NCBI RefSeq assembly: GCF_031082405.1
Contig: NZ_JAVHJU010000075.1
Coordinates: 1-64,000, forward strand
DNA length: 64,000 nt
Reading direction: 5' to 3'
From: Amycolatopsis sp. A133
GTDB taxonomy: Bacteria > Actinomycetota > Actinomycetes > Mycobacteriales > Pseudonocardiaceae
The notes under the pieces are model-generated. The model made no database searches. It saw nothing but the letters and a program-made list of their open reading frames with translations, and had not been told where the DNA came from. This document shows positions 52,054 to 59,477 of this stretch, piece after piece. The position numbers and the translations under genes were made by a program. Position 1 is the first letter of the stretch, and every line of letters begins with the position of its first letter.

Positions 52054-52647
52054 TCAGCTGGACCCTTGCGCAGGCTTTTCGCCCGCGTTCTCGTCGAATC
52101 GCTCCACGAGTGCGGCCCACCGAGGGTCTATCTTCTCATGCCCGTGTCCGGGCTCGAGATCGGCCCACTTGACGCCGCATTCGATGCAGAGCCCGGCGCA
52201 GTCTTCGGTGCACAGCGGCGCCAGCGGCAGGGCCAGCACAATGGCGTCGCGCACGGTGGGTTCGAGGTCGATCCGGTCGTCGATCAGCCGGGGGATCTCG
52301 TCCTCGTCGGTGGTCTCCTCGGTGACCGACCCCGGGTAGGCGAACAGCTCCTGGACCTCGACCTCGATCTCCTCGGTCAGCGGGTCGAGGCAGCGGGCGC
52401 AGGTGCCCTTCGCGGTGGCGTGCGCGGTCCCGCTGACGAGGACGCCTTCGACGACGGACTCGAGCAGCAGGTCGAGTTCCAGCGCGGAGCCGGCCTCGAT
52501 GGTGATGACATCGGGGACGCCGAGCGGCGTCTCCACCGGCACGCTGCGCTTGATCGCGCGGCTGAGGCCGGCGTGACGGCCGAGCTCACGGGTGTCGATC
52601 ACCCACGGGCTGCGGCCGTCGAGCTGGGGGGTCTTGTTCTCGGACAT
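52054..52647 (-). CDS. DUF177 family protein (YceD-like)
   Basis: A 197-residue protein. The family core is CARCLDPLTEEIEVEVQELF and the C-terminal CTEDCAGLCIECGVKW, with paired cysteines likely to bind zinc. DUF177 almost always precedes rpmF, and its plant and bacterial relatives affect 23S rRNA processing. ATG at 52647 preceded by GGACAGG. Confidence 0.92.
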   Translation of the reverse strand: MSENKTPQLDGRSPWVIDTRELGRHAGLSRAIKRSVPVETPLGVPDVITIEAGSALELDLLLESVVEGVLVSGTAHATAKGTCARCLDPLTEEIEVEVQELFAYPGSVTEETTDEDEIPRLIDDRIDLEPTVRDAIVLALPLAPLCTEDCAGLCIECGVKWADLEPGHGHEKIDPRWAALVERFDENAGEKPAQGSS

Positions 52648-52996
52648 CCTGTCCAGGGTACGCACGCTGTGCCGGCTCTTTTGCGCTGGGACGGTGTGCG
52701 GGGCGGAGTGAGGCCCGGAGGGCGTACCAGGGCGGATGAGCGAGGCCGCAGGAGCCGCGGCGAGCGGGCCACCCGTCACCAAGCAGAGCCCGCCCTCCCT
52801 GGGGGCCACCCCGCGTCCAGCCTATCGAGGCTGCCCGACAATAAACCGCGAAGCCGCAGCTCAGGGACTCGTTGTCCACAACCCGGCCCGGCTGTGGACA
52901 GCCCGTCGATCCCCCTCCCGCGAAGGCCCGGGGTCGCCGGAAGCCGGAACCGGAGCGAGCCCGGCGAAGCGGCTCACCCAGTCGCCGAGAGACTCG
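52648..52996. other. 349-base intergenic region
   Basis: Between DUF177 and sepIVA genes, both on the minus strand. It holds a pair of DnaA-box-like sequences (52872-52900) and otherwise no reading frame with good codon use. Promoter sequences for the DUF177-rpmF-rnc operon must lie here but were not pinned down. Confidence 0.6.
52872..52900. promoter_or_regulatory. Inverted pair of DnaA-box-like sequences
   Basis: TTGTCCACA at 52872-52880 is the exact actinobacterial DnaA-box consensus. TGTGGACAG at 52893-52901 is a one-mismatch box on the other strand, 12 bases away. A pair this close suggests a regulatory or DnaA-titrating site rather than an origin; no dnaA or dnaN gene is near. Confidence 0.45.
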
Positions 52997-53725
52997 TCAC
53001 ACCTGGTAGTCGTACAGCGTCGGCCGCCCGCCCGAGCTGGGCAGGTTCGCCGGCGAGCGCAGGTGGTTGCGGCCCGAATCGACCGTCCGCAGCGTGGTCG
53101 CCAGCAGCTCCGAGAACTCCGCCAGCTTCCCGTCCACGTAGGCGTCGCAGTCCGCACGCTGGCGGTCGGCCTCGGCGTGGGCTTCGTCGACGATGCGGGC
53201 CGACTCCGCGTGCGCCGCCTGGACCACTTCCGTCTGGGCGACCAGGCGGGCCTGCTCGGCCCGGCCGTCCTCGATGGCGCGGTCGTAGGCGTCGCGGCCG
53301 GCCTGGACCATGCGCTCGGACTCGGCCCGGGAGCGGTCGGTGAGGTTCTGGTACTCGGCCTGGCCCGCCGCCACCGTGCGATCGGCCTGGTCGTGCGCGT
53401 CGGCGAGCATCTGCTCCGCGCGGGCGCGGGCGTCGGCGAGGATGCGCTCGGCCTCGTCCGTCGCCTCGGCGATCGTGCCCTCGGCCTCGGCGTTCGCGCC
53501 GGCGACCGTGTCCCCCGCCTCCTTGCGGGCGGCGTGGATCAGGTCGTCGCGCTTGTCGAGGACGTCCTGGGCGTCGTCGATCTCCGCGGGCAGTGCGTCG
53601 CGGACGTCGTCGAGAAGTTCGAGCACGTCTCCCCGGGGCACGACGCAGCTGGCCGTCATGGGGACGCCCCGCGCCTCCTCGACGATGGTGACGAGCTCGT
53701 CGAGCGCCTCGAAAACCCGGTACAC
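52997..53725 (-). CDS. sepIVA: SepIVA-like DivIVA-domain septation protein
   Basis: A 242-residue protein starting VYRVFEALDELVTIVEEARG, then VPMTASCVVPRGDVLELLDD, followed by a long Ala/Glu/Arg coiled coil (about residues 60-200). This matches mycobacterial SepIVA, which acts in division-site and intracellular membrane-domain organisation. The GTG at 53725 (GGAG upstream) gives the conserved N-terminus. Confidence 0.88.
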   Translation of the reverse strand: MYRVFEALDELVTIVEEARGVPMTASCVVPRGDVLELLDDVRDALPAEIDDAQDVLDKRDDLIHAARKEAGDTVAGANAEAEGTIAEATDEAERILADARARAEQMLADAHDQADRTVAAGQAEYQNLTDRSRAESERMVQAGRDAYDRAIEDGRAEQARLVAQTEVVQAAHAESARIVDEAHAEADRQRADCDAYVDGKLAEFSELLATTLRTVDSGRNHLRSPANLPSSGGRPTLYDYQV

Positions 53726-53837
53726 GGCAACTCCAATCCCCTGTCGCTGGGACCAGTCTGCCCTCATCCGGCGCCGAAGCGGTGAACGCCACCGGCGCCG
53801 GGCGTGTCCCCCTGGACCACGCCCGGCGCCGGCGTTC

Positions 53838-54524
53838 CTAGGGCAGCACGAAGGCCGGATCGGTGATCACCTTCGTGAGCTGCTCCTGGGTCAGGGGGTA
53901 GCCGGGCCCGCCGGTCACGATCACCGTCGAGCCGTCGGGGCGGTACAGGAATCCGTTGCTGCCCTCGCGCACGGGTTCGCCGGTTTGGTCCTGGTAGACG
54001 AGTTCGGAGAGCACGAGGACGCCGCCGCCGGGCTGCGGGAGCCGCACGCACTGCGGCGCCGAGCCGGCCGTGGTGCAGAGCCGGTCGGCCGGGACGACCT
54101 GGTGGGCGGCCCGCGGCCCGCGCACCGTCAGCTGGAAGTTGCCGGGCCGGCCGGTCACGTCGACGAATTCGGCCGTGACGCTCATCCGGTCCGGCCCGAC
54201 GCTGTCGGCCGCCGACCGGCCCAGGACCAGGTCGTGGACACCGGGCAGCGCCCGCACGACGGCTTCGCTGAGCGCGAGGCGGACCCGGGACTGCTCGGCG
54301 ACCGGCGGCGGCGTCGCGGGCGTCGCGGCGGGCCGCACCGGCTCCGGGCCCGCAACGGTGGACAGCACCACCGCGACGGCCACGGCCAGCACCGCGACGA
54401 CGATCCCCGCCCCGCGTTTCCGGGCCTGCCGCGCCGCCCGGTCGGCGACCTCGTCCGTGTCGAACCCCAGCGGCGGTTCCGGGAGGTCCAGCTCGCGCAG
54501 GCGGGTTTCGAGATCGGTCATCAC
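53838..54524 (-). CDS. Membrane-anchored protein coupled to a SigE-family sigma factor
   Basis: A 228-residue protein with a cytosolic N-terminus (TDLETRLRELDLPEPPLGFD), one transmembrane helix (about 40-58) and an extracytoplasmic domain of about 165 residues with one Cys pair (CTTAGSAPQC). The start overlaps the sigma gene stop by 4 bases. The layout (sigma factor, then single-pass partner) suggests an anti-sigma-like sensor, but there is no zinc anti-sigma motif, so this is inference. Confidence 0.72.
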   Translation of the reverse strand: MMTDLETRLRELDLPEPPLGFDTDEVADRAARQARKRGAGIVVAVLAVAVAVVLSTVAGPEPVRPAATPATPPPVAEQSRVRLALSEAVVRALPGVHDLVLGRSAADSVGPDRMSVTAEFVDVTGRPGNFQLTVRGPRAAHQVVPADRLCTTAGSAPQCVRLPQPGGGVLVLSELVYQDQTGEPVREGSNGFLYRPDGSTVIVTGGPGYPLTQEQLTKVITDPAFVLP

Positions 54525-55021
54525 GCACTCCTCTCCGCGCTGTGCTCGAGCACGCCCCGGAGGGTCTCGAGCCCGCGGGCGGCCTGGCTCCGGACGGTCC
54601 CTTCCGAGCAGCGCAGCACCTCCGCGACCTCCGCGGCCGGCAGGTCGGCGCAGTAGCGGAGGACGACGGCGGCGCGCTGCTTCGGCGGGACTTCGGCGAG
54701 TGCGCGCAGGAGCGGCCCCGAAATACCGGTCACGGACTCGGGGGACGGCACGTCCGGCACAACACCGTCACGGCGTTCGCGACGCCGCCACGGCCGCCGG
54801 GACTCGTCGAGCCAGCAACGCAGCAGGACCTGCCGGGCGTAGTGGTCGACGGGCCCCCGCCGGATGATCTTCGGCCAGACCCGGTACAGCTTGACCAGTG
54901 CGTTCTGGACGAGGTCCTCGGCCAGGTGCCAGTCGCCGCACAGCAGGTACGCCGTCCGTCGCAGCACCAGTGCCCGCGCCCGGGCGAACTCCCGGAAGTC
55001 CGCGTCTTCCGCCGTCCGCAT
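54521..55021 (-). CDS. SigE-family RNA polymerase sigma factor (ECF)
   Basis: A 166-residue short sigma factor: region 2 REFARARALVLRRTAYLLCG, DWHLAEDLVQNALVKLYRVW and region 4 PPKQRAAVVLRYCADLPAAE, VLRCSEGTVRSQAARGLETL. This matches the SigE-family group of actinobacteria, usually followed by a membrane protein of the kind found here. Target promoters unknown; the adjacent RNase gene is a candidate. Confidence 0.9.
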   Translation of the reverse strand: MRTAEDADFREFARARALVLRRTAYLLCGDWHLAEDLVQNALVKLYRVWPKIIRRGPVDHYARQVLLRCWLDESRRPWRRRERRDGVVPDVPSPESVTGISGPLLRALAEVPPKQRAAVVLRYCADLPAAEVAEVLRCSEGTVRSQAARGLETLRGVLEHSAERSA

Positions 55022-55085
55022 CGCGCCTCCTCGTCCGTCTTCCGGTGTACCTCACGGACGAAGGGGCGCGGCGCGTTGCACGGGA

Positions 55086-55778
55086 TCAGGAATTCAGGTC
55101 GATCCGCTTGAAGGTGGCGTAGCGGTCGGGGGTGTAGGCCAGCTCGCCCGCCTTGCCGGAGATCACGCGGTCGTTCGTCCCGGCGGCGAAGAGCTTGTAG
55201 TAGCCGGACGCGCAGGCCGGGAGCACGCCTTCGCGGTTTTCGTAGGTGGTGCCGGTGGCCGCGCCGCTGCGGACGTTGTCCACGACGGTCTTCGCGGCCG
55301 CCGACAGCTGCGAGTAGCCGATCTTCGCCAGGCCCGACAGGTCGCCGCACGCGTGCGTCGTGCCGCCGCCGACGTCGATGACCTTGAAGGTGGCGTAGTG
55401 GTCGCCGGTGTAGAAGTACTCGCCGGCGCTGCCGGTCACGATGCGGCGCGTGCCGCGGGTGCTCGAGCCGGGCGTCGGCACCGTGTACTCGTGGTAGTAG
55501 CCCGACGCGCAGGCCGGGAGGATGCCTTCCCGGTTGTCGAAGACGACGCCGTCGTTCTTCGGGTAGGGGAACGGCCCGTTCGTCCGGATCAGGTTGTACG
55601 TCGTCGTCGCTTCGGCCGGCAGCGCCGGGAGCGTCGTGTGCGAAAAGCCCGACAGGTTCCCGCAGGCGTTCTGCGCGACGACGGCCGGGGAAGCCGCGGA
55701 AGCGGTGGTGACCCCGGCGGTCAACGTGGCCAGGAGCGCGAAGAGGACCGCGACCAGGCGTGATCGGTAGTTGGTCAT
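55086..55778 (-). CDS. Secreted guanyl-specific ribonuclease with tandem RNase Sa domains, second one dead
   Basis: A 230-residue protein: Sec signal (residues 1-29, ending ASA), RNase Sa-like domain 1 (about 37-135) and a second copy (about 143-228). Using RNase Sa numbering, domain 1 keeps Glu54, Arg65, Arg69 and His85 (here E97, R108, R112, H127 in GYYHEYTV, TRGTRR and DHYATF). In domain 2 Glu is Leu196, the loop with Arg65 is deleted and His is Arg219 (DRYATF). Cysteine pairs C39/C90 and C144/C189 could form one disulfide per domain. No barstar-like inhibitor gene is in the window. Confidence 0.92.
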   Translation of the reverse strand: MTNYRSRLVAVLFALLATLTAGVTTASAASPAVVAQNACGNLSGFSHTTLPALPAEATTTYNLIRTNGPFPYPKNDGVVFDNREGILPACASGYYHEYTVPTPGSSTRGTRRIVTGSAGEYFYTGDHYATFKVIDVGGGTTHACGDLSGLAKIGYSQLSAAAKTVVDNVRSGAATGTTYENREGVLPACASGYYKLFAAGTNDRVISGKAGELAYTPDRYATFKRIDLNS

Positions 55779-55910
55779 TTTCGGACCGTAACCCGATCGG
55801 ATGATCCTCAGGAGACGGCGACGTGAACTTCCGCACCACGGCGCCGAAGTCCCGACGAACGGACGGGGCCGGACGGCGGGAAGCGGACACCCCGGCTCCC
55901 TTGTGGAGGG

Positions 55911-56396
55911 TCAGCCCCCGAGCTTGGGGAACTTCTCCGAGAGCCGCTCGTAGACGATCGGCGGGACGAGGTGCTCGATGTCGCCCCCGAGCGCCGCGAC
56001 CTCCTTGACCAGTGAGCTGGACACGAAGCCGTACGCGGGGTTGTTCGCCATCAGCAGCGTCTCGACGCCGGTGAGCTCGCGGTTCATCTGCGCCATCTGC
56101 AGCTCGTAGTCGAAGTCGCTGACCGAGCGCAGGCCCTTGGCGACCGCCGCGATGTCGTGCTCGCGGCAGTAGTCGACCAGCAGGCCCTCCCACGAATCGA
56201 CCCGGATGTTCGGCAGCTTCGCGGTGATCTCGCGCAGCATGTCGAGCCGTTCGGAGACCTCGAAGAGGCCCTTCTTCGACCGGTTCACCCCCACCGCGAC
56301 GACGACCTCGTCGAACAGCCGGCTCGCCCGTTCGATGATGTCGAGGTGCCCGTTGGTGGCCGGATCGTAGGAACCGGGACAGACCGCTCGCCGCAT
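55911..56396 (-). CDS. coaD: Phosphopantetheine adenylyltransferase
   Basis: A 161-residue nucleotidyltransferase for coenzyme A: CPGSYDPATNGHLDII with the ATP-binding T/NxGH, KKGLFEVSERL, AVAKGLRSVSDFDYELQMAQMN and VSSSLVKEVAALGGD. It sits downstream of rsmD in the same direction, the usual bacterial order. Confidence 0.97.
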   Translation of the reverse strand: MRRAVCPGSYDPATNGHLDIIERASRLFDEVVVAVGVNRSKKGLFEVSERLDMLREITAKLPNIRVDSWEGLLVDYCREHDIAAVAKGLRSVSDFDYELQMAQMNRELTGVETLLMANNPAYGFVSSSLVKEVAALGGDIEHLVPPIVYERLSEKFPKLGG

Positions 56397-56439
56397 GTCG
56401 CGGACGCTACCGTGCCGGACCCGGTCTCCGCCGCGTGGT

Positions 56440-57000
56440 TCACGCCACAGCTGTGTACTCCGCCCAGAAGACGGCCGTGTCGCCGTACTTCTTGGCGCGC
56501 GTCGCCTCGAAGCCCGGCGGCCAGCCCGGCTCGCCGTCGCGGGCGGCGCGCTCGAGCACCACCAGGGCCGAGGTCCCCAGCCAGCCGCCGGCCGCCAGCG
56601 CCGCCAGCACGGACCCGAGCGCCGCCGCGTCCACGGCGTACGGCGGGTCGGCGAGCACGAGGTCGAACGCGGCGGGTGCGGGCGCCGCGACGACCGCCTC
56701 GACCTGCCCGGCCCGGACCGTGCCGCCCAGGCCCAGCGCCGCGACATTGCCCCGCAGGACCTCCACGGCCCGCCGGTCGGACTCGACGAACAGCGCGTCC
56801 GCCGCGCCGCGGGAGAGGGCTTCGAGGCCGAGCGCGCCGGACCCGGCGTAGAGGTCCAGGACGTGGGCGCCGTCCAGCTCGCCTGCCGTCTCGAGGGCGT
56901 TGAACAGGGCTTCCCGCACGCGTTCCGACGTCGGCCGGGTGCCCTTCGGCGGCACCTTCAGCCGCCGCCCGCCCGCCGTCCCGGCCACGATCCTGGTCAC
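56440..57000 (-). CDS. rsmD: 16S rRNA (guanine966-N2)-methyltransferase
   Basis: A 186-residue SAM-dependent methyltransferase: VTRIVAGTAGGRRLKVPPKG, TRPTSERVREALFNAL, VLDLYAGSGALGLEALSRGA (motif I) and LVLADPPYAVD (motif IV, DPPY). GTG start at 57000. It forms a pair with coaD 43 bases downstream. Confidence 0.95.
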   Translation of the reverse strand: MTRIVAGTAGGRRLKVPPKGTRPTSERVREALFNALETAGELDGAHVLDLYAGSGALGLEALSRGAADALFVESDRRAVEVLRGNVAALGLGGTVRAGQVEAVVAAPAPAAFDLVLADPPYAVDAAALGSVLAALAAGGWLGTSALVVLERAARDGEPGWPPGFEATRAKKYGDTAVFWAEYTAVA

Positions 57001-57039
57001 CCCCCGATTGTGGGGGGACGGCGCGCGGCGCGGATGACC

Positions 57040-57055
57040 GGGACACGGGTGTCCC
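57040..57055. promoter_or_regulatory. Short perfect inverted repeat upstream of helD-like gene
   Basis: GGGACAC-GG-GTGTCCC, seven-base perfect arms, in the divergent region between rsmD and the helicase gene, 69 bases before the helicase start. Possible operator. Confidence 0.35.
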
Positions 57056-57124
57056 CGCCCGGGCCACCGCGTAGAGTCGTTCTTCGCCCTCGGAGGCGAT
57101 CCCAAAGCTGTCAAGGAGCCATGC

Positions 57125-59239
57125 GTGTCCGAACCTCGGGTCAGACGGGCCGAGATCGCCATCGAACAAGCCCACGTCGATCGCGTGTACACCCGTCTGG
57201 ACGAACTGAAGGCCCAGGCCGAGGCGATGCGCACGAAGGGCTACGAGATCGGCCGGGGAGCGCAGCGCGAGGCGATCTTCGAGCAGGCGTCGATGCTGTT
57301 CGAGCGCGACATGATGGTCCACCACGCCAATCAGACGCTGCAGACGCTCGACGCCGAGTACGAGGGCCTCGTCTTCGGCCGGCTCGACCACCTCGACACC
57401 GAGCGCGTGTACGTCGGCAGGCTCGGCATCCGCGACGCCGAGTTCGACAACCTCGTCACCGACTGGCGCGCGCCGGCCGCGGCGGCCTTCTACCAGGCCA
57501 CGGCCGAGGAACCGATGGACGTCGTGCGGCGGCGCGTGATCCGCTGCTCGGGCCAGAACGTCCTCGACGTCGACGACGACGTCCTGATGGCCGACGCCGT
57601 GCCCGAGGACATGCAGATCGTCGGCGAAGGCGCGCTGATGGCCGCGCTGGGCCGCTCGCGCGGCGAGAAGATGCGCGACATCGTCGCGACCATCCAGAAG
57701 GAGCAGGACGAGGTCATCCGGGCGCCGTGGCGCGGCGTCACCGAGATCACCGGCGGGCCGGGCACCGGCAAGACCGCGGTCGCCCTGCACCGCGCCGCCT
57801 ACCTGCTGTACCGCTACCGGCGTCAGCTCGGCGGGGCCGGCGTGCTGGTGATCGGGCCGTCGGGCGTGTTCACCAGCTACATCTCGCGGGTCCTCCCCTC
57901 CATGGGTGAAACGAACGTCGAACTGCGCGCGCTCGGCGAGGTCCTCGACGGCCTGGAGGCGACGCGGCAGGACGCGGCGCCGCTGGCGGCGGTCAAGGGT
58001 TCGCTGCGGATGCGGAAGGTGCTGCTGCGGGCGCTGCGCGACACGCCGCCCGAGGCGCCGGAGGAGATGCGGATCGTCTACCGCGGCGAAGTCCTCAAGC
58101 TGAACGCGCGCGAACTCGAGAAGGTCCGCCGCAAGGCCCACACGCAGGGCGCGCCGCCGAACCGGTCGCGGATCCGGGCGGCGGAGATGCTGCTGGACGC
58201 GCTGGCGGCGAAGGCTGAGGAGCACGCGAAGGACGACGGCAGGCAGCTCGACCGGGCCGAGCTGATCACCGACCTGGGCGAGCGGATCGACTTCCACCGC
58301 TTCCTCGTCGTCTGGTGGCCGGTGCTGTACCCCGCGCAGATCCTCAAGTGGCTCGGCGAGGAGAAGCGGCTGGCTTCGGCGGCCAAGGGCGTCCTGAACC
58401 GGCACGAGATCTCGATGCTGGCCGCGGACTTCGCCGACCGGTCGCGGGGCTGGTCGATCGCGGACATGGCGCTGCTGGACGAGCTGCGCGTCCTGGTCGG
58501 GCCGGAGCCGAAGCGCAAGCGGCGCCAGGTGATCGAGGTCGAGCCGCAGCGCTCGGGCGGGGCGCCGACGCGCCCGGAGCACTACGACGAGTACTCGCAC
58601 GTGGTCGTCGACGAGTCGCAGGACCTTTCGCCGATGCAGTGGCGGATGGTGGGGCGGCGCGGGAAGTACGCGAGCTGGACGGTGGTCGGCGACCCGGTGC
58701 AGAGCTCGTGGCCGGACCCGGCGGAGGCGGCTTCGGCGCGGGACCAGGCGTTCGGCGTCAAGACGGCCCGGCGCCGGTTCACGCTGCGCACCAACTACCG
58801 GAACTCGGCGGAGATCTTCGACCTGGCGGCGAAGGTCGTGGCCGGGCACGCGGAGTCCGGCGAGCTGCCGGTGGCGGTCCGCCGCACCGGGGTGGAGCCG
58901 GAGGTCCGCCCGGTCGAGGCGGCCGGCCTGGCTCCGGCGACGCAGGCAGCGGTGAAGGAACTGCTCGGCGCGGTCGAGGGCACGGTCGGCGTCATCACGG
59001 CGATGGACCGGGTGCCGGAGGTCGCGGGCTGGCTGGCGGCCCAGGCGGACGAGCGGCTGAAGGTCGTCGGCAGCCTGGATTCGAAGGGCCTGGAGTACGA
59101 CGCGGTGGTGCTGGTGGAGCCGATCGAGCTGATCACCGAGTCGACGACGGGCCGCCGGGTGCTGTACGTGGCGCTGACGCGGGCGACGCAGCAGCTGATC
59201 GTGCTGGCCTCGAACCCGGACTGGATCCCGGCCGCCTGA
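57125..59239 (+). CDS. helD: HelD-like SF1 helicase (RNA polymerase recycling factor, class II)
   Basis: A 704-residue UvrD-type ATPase: N-terminal coiled coil (residues 8-70), YVGRLGIRDAE and VTDWRAPAAAAFY, Walker A GGPGTGKTAV at 210-219, HVVVDESQDLSPMQWRM, WTVVGDPVQSSWP, and TNYRNSAEIFD. HelD frees stalled RNA polymerase from DNA; a sister form, HelR, gives rifamycin tolerance. No rifamycin-associated upstream element was recognised, so the plain HelD role is preferred. GTG start with AAGGAG upstream. Confidence 0.9.
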   Translation: MSEPRVRRAEIAIEQAHVDRVYTRLDELKAQAEAMRTKGYEIGRGAQREAIFEQASMLFERDMMVHHANQTLQTLDAEYEGLVFGRLDHLDTERVYVGRLGIRDAEFDNLVTDWRAPAAAAFYQATAEEPMDVVRRRVIRCSGQNVLDVDDDVLMADAVPEDMQIVGEGALMAALGRSRGEKMRDIVATIQKEQDEVIRAPWRGVTEITGGPGTGKTAVALHRAAYLLYRYRRQLGGAGVLVIGPSGVFTSYISRVLPSMGETNVELRALGEVLDGLEATRQDAAPLAAVKGSLRMRKVLLRALRDTPPEAPEEMRIVYRGEVLKLNARELEKVRRKAHTQGAPPNRSRIRAAEMLLDALAAKAEEHAKDDGRQLDRAELITDLGERIDFHRFLVVWWPVLYPAQILKWLGEEKRLASAAKGVLNRHEISMLAADFADRSRGWSIADMALLDELRVLVGPEPKRKRRQVIEVEPQRSGGAPTRPEHYDEYSHVVVDESQDLSPMQWRMVGRRGKYASWTVVGDPVQSSWPDPAEAASARDQAFGVKTARRRFTLRTNYRNSAEIFDLAAKVVAGHAESGELPVAVRRTGVEPEVRPVEAAGLAPATQAAVKELLGAVEGTVGVITAMDRVPEVAGWLAAQADERLKVVGSLDSKGLEYDAVVLVEPIELITESTTGRRVLYVALTRATQQLIVLASNPDWIPAA

Positions 59240-59292
59240 CCCGACGTCCCATGCGCCCCGATCGGGGCGCTTGAGGCCGTGCCCGGGAAACG

Positions 59293-59353
59293 CTGAAGGG
59301 CCCCTTCGAGGGGCGGGAGGCGGGGTTCCCGTGCCCTTGAAGGAGCCCTTCAG
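59293..59353. repeat. CTGAAGGGC-type long hairpin
   Basis: Two 20-base arms (59293-59312 and 59334-59353) pair at 18 of 20 positions around a 21-base loop. The arms are CTGAAGGGCCCCTTCGAGGG and CCCTTGAAGGAGCCCTTCAG. It follows the helicase gene and probably terminates it. Confidence 0.8.
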
Positions 59354-59411
59354 ACCCCCGGTGAAATAAACGTCGTGGGACGAGTTCGTCCGAGGGCATG
59401 TCTAGCCGATC

Positions 59412-59477
59412 CGGGTTGTTCGGTGTCCGCGCGCGGCCACCGAACAACAACGCCGAACAACAACGCCGAACAACCCG
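59412..59477. terminator. Hairpin and 13-base direct repeat after the WD40 gene
   Basis: CGGGTTGTTCGG (59412-59423) pairs perfectly with CCGAACAACCCG (59466-59477). Inside, the unit CCGAACAACAACG is repeated twice and partly a third time (59440-59477). The structure ends at the base before the stop codon of the WD40 gene. Confidence 0.65.

Noticed and set aside
52586..52879. 97-codon minus-strand frame overlapping the DUF177 start
   Set aside because: No ribosome site, poor codon pattern, and it overlaps a conserved gene. The region is better read as regulatory DNA.
52872..52901. Replication origin
   Set aside because: Only two DnaA-like boxes and no dnaA, dnaN or AT-rich unwinding region nearby.
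53764..54528. Alternative frame over the sigma partner gene
   Set aside because: Arg/Gly/Ala-rich shadow; the frame at 53838-54524 has a membrane helix, sensible composition and a 4-base coupling to the sigma gene.
57001..57124. Rifamycin-associated element upstream of the helicase gene
   Set aside because: The only palindrome is GGGACAC-GG-GTGTCCC, which does not look like the element as I recall it; kept only as a generic inverted repeat.
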